From Flavobacterium sp. (GTDB lineage: Bacteria; Bacteroidota; Bacteroidia; Flavobacteriales; Flavobacteriaceae): a DNA stretch of 7,960 bases. The notes below the pieces were generated by a model that ran no database searches, was not told where the DNA came from, and saw only the letters and a program-made list of their open reading frames with translations. The stretch is from assembly GCA_012032075.1 (NCBI GenBank), contig JAAURU010000158.1, positions 1 through 7,960 on the forward strand, written 5' to 3'. This document shows, piece after piece, positions 7,396 to 7,960 of this stretch. Numbering within the stretch: the stretch's first letter is position 1; every line of letters starts with the position of its first letter. The translations under genes were made by a program, and so were the position numbers.

Positions 7396-7960
7396 TTAAT
7401 CAAGCTTTAATTTACTTCTTAAATCTTTATCGTCATTACTATTCTTATTCCAATAATCACTTTTAATTGTTTGTAAAAGTGTTCCTTTTGTAGTTAAAGT
7501 TTTTGCATTGGAACCAAATCCATCTGGATAAGATTCTTCCCATGAAACAATTTTATAAGGAAATGAATTTTCGAAAGTAATACTTATATTTCTGTTCAAT
7601 TCTGGATACTTAATTGAGTACACTGTGTTTGCATCATTGGCAATCAATTCAATCGTACAATTATATGCTTTTACTTCTTTATGCAGTAATCTTAAATAGA
7701 AAAATGAAGGAATTACTTTTCTGTTGCCTGCGGGTAAATCTTTTGGAAACAATCTAATCATTGTCCAAATATCATCTTCTAATAGACTTTTATCCATTTT
7801 CAAATTAGTAAATCCTTCTCCTTCAAAATAAGAATTTAGACTAACCTCATACCTTTCTTTATTTAACAATTCCATATAAGTATGACCACACCATTCTTGT
7901 GAGGAACATGAAACTTTAATTGAATTACCTCCTTTAACTGGATAAAAGTGGAATTCATCA
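7396..7960 (-). CDS. Conserved flavobacterial protein of unknown function (5'-partial)
   Basis: The frame is open from the right edge to the stop at 7396, giving 187 visible C-terminal residues; the internal ATG at 7873-7875 is unlikely to be the start. The first visible residues read DEFHFYPVKGGNSIKVSCSS, then QEWCGHTYMEL, SYFEGEGFTNLKMD, LLEDDIWTMIRLFPKDLPAG, IPSFFYLRLLH, SITFENSFPYKIVSWEES and a tail FGSNAKTLTTKGTLLQTIKSDYWNKNS. This pattern resembles, from memory, a family of about 300 aa found in Flavobacteriia, often secreted or lipid-anchored and labelled 'septum formation inhibitor Maf' in some genomes. I see none of the Maf nucleotide pyrophosphatase motifs, so that label should not be taken as function. 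The N-terminus, and hence any signal peptide, is outside the window. It runs convergent to the KAS III gene and shares the terminator region with it. Confidence 0.65.
   Translation of the reverse strand, partial: DEFHFYPVKGGNSIKVSCSSQEWCGHTYMELLNKERYEVSLNSYFEGEGFTNLKMDKSLLEDDIWTMIRLFPKDLPAGNRKVIPSFFYLRLLHKEVKAYNCTIELIANDANTVYSIKYPELNRNISITFENSFPYKIVSWEESYPDGFGSNAKTLTTKGTLLQTIKSDYWNKNSNDDKDLRSKLKLD

Noticed and set aside
1..7960. tRNA, rRNA, riboswitch, CRISPR array, insertion sequence or attachment site
   Set aside because: No cloverleaf-like segment, spaced direct repeats, transposase motifs or flanking duplications were seen; the gaps between genes are short and AT-rich.

Overview
The window is about 8 kb of AT-rich chromosomal DNA. 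It most likely comes from a Flavobacteriia/Bacteroidetes species (Flavobacterium-like). The evidence is strongly A/T-biased codon use, gene starts without Shine-Dalgarno sequences, a -7-type promoter word (TAnnTTTG), and protein relatives typical of that class. The species cannot be named from the sequence.

Positions 1-5446, minus strand: a compact D-xylose catabolic operon in the order xylB (xylulokinase), xylA (xylose isomerase), xylE-type MFS sugar:H+ symporter, then a secreted glycoside hydrolase family 3 enzyme of the BglX type, cut by the window edge. The gaps between genes are only 8, 7 and 6 nt, so one transcript is likely. The logic is release of sugar from beta-linked oligosaccharides in the periplasm (GH3), uptake (XylE), isomerisation to xylulose (XylA), and phosphorylation to xylulose-5-phosphate (XylB) for the pentose phosphate pathway. 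Positions 5447-5735 form a divergent intergenic region. It holds an 18-bp inverted repeat that is a candidate operator for xylB, and a good -7 match for the gene on the other side.

Positions 5736-7316, plus strand: a group 3 truncated haemoglobin, then a ketoacyl-ACP synthase III (FabH-like) gene whose catalytic residues are all encoded but whose frame is broken around 6718-6757. A stem-loop terminator at 7335-7378 follows. Positions 7396-7960, minus strand: the 3' part of a gene for a conserved flavobacterial protein of unknown function, running off the right edge.

The most notable thing in the window is technical or evolutionary. Three of the seven genes have broken frames: the GH3 gene twice, xylE once, and the KAS III gene at three closely spaced points. 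Four of these six indels fall in mononucleotide runs, and single-base corrections restore family-typical proteins. Uncorrected sequencing errors explain this best; decay of the genes is the alternative. I see no mobile element, CRISPR array, RNA gene or clearly undescribed system here.
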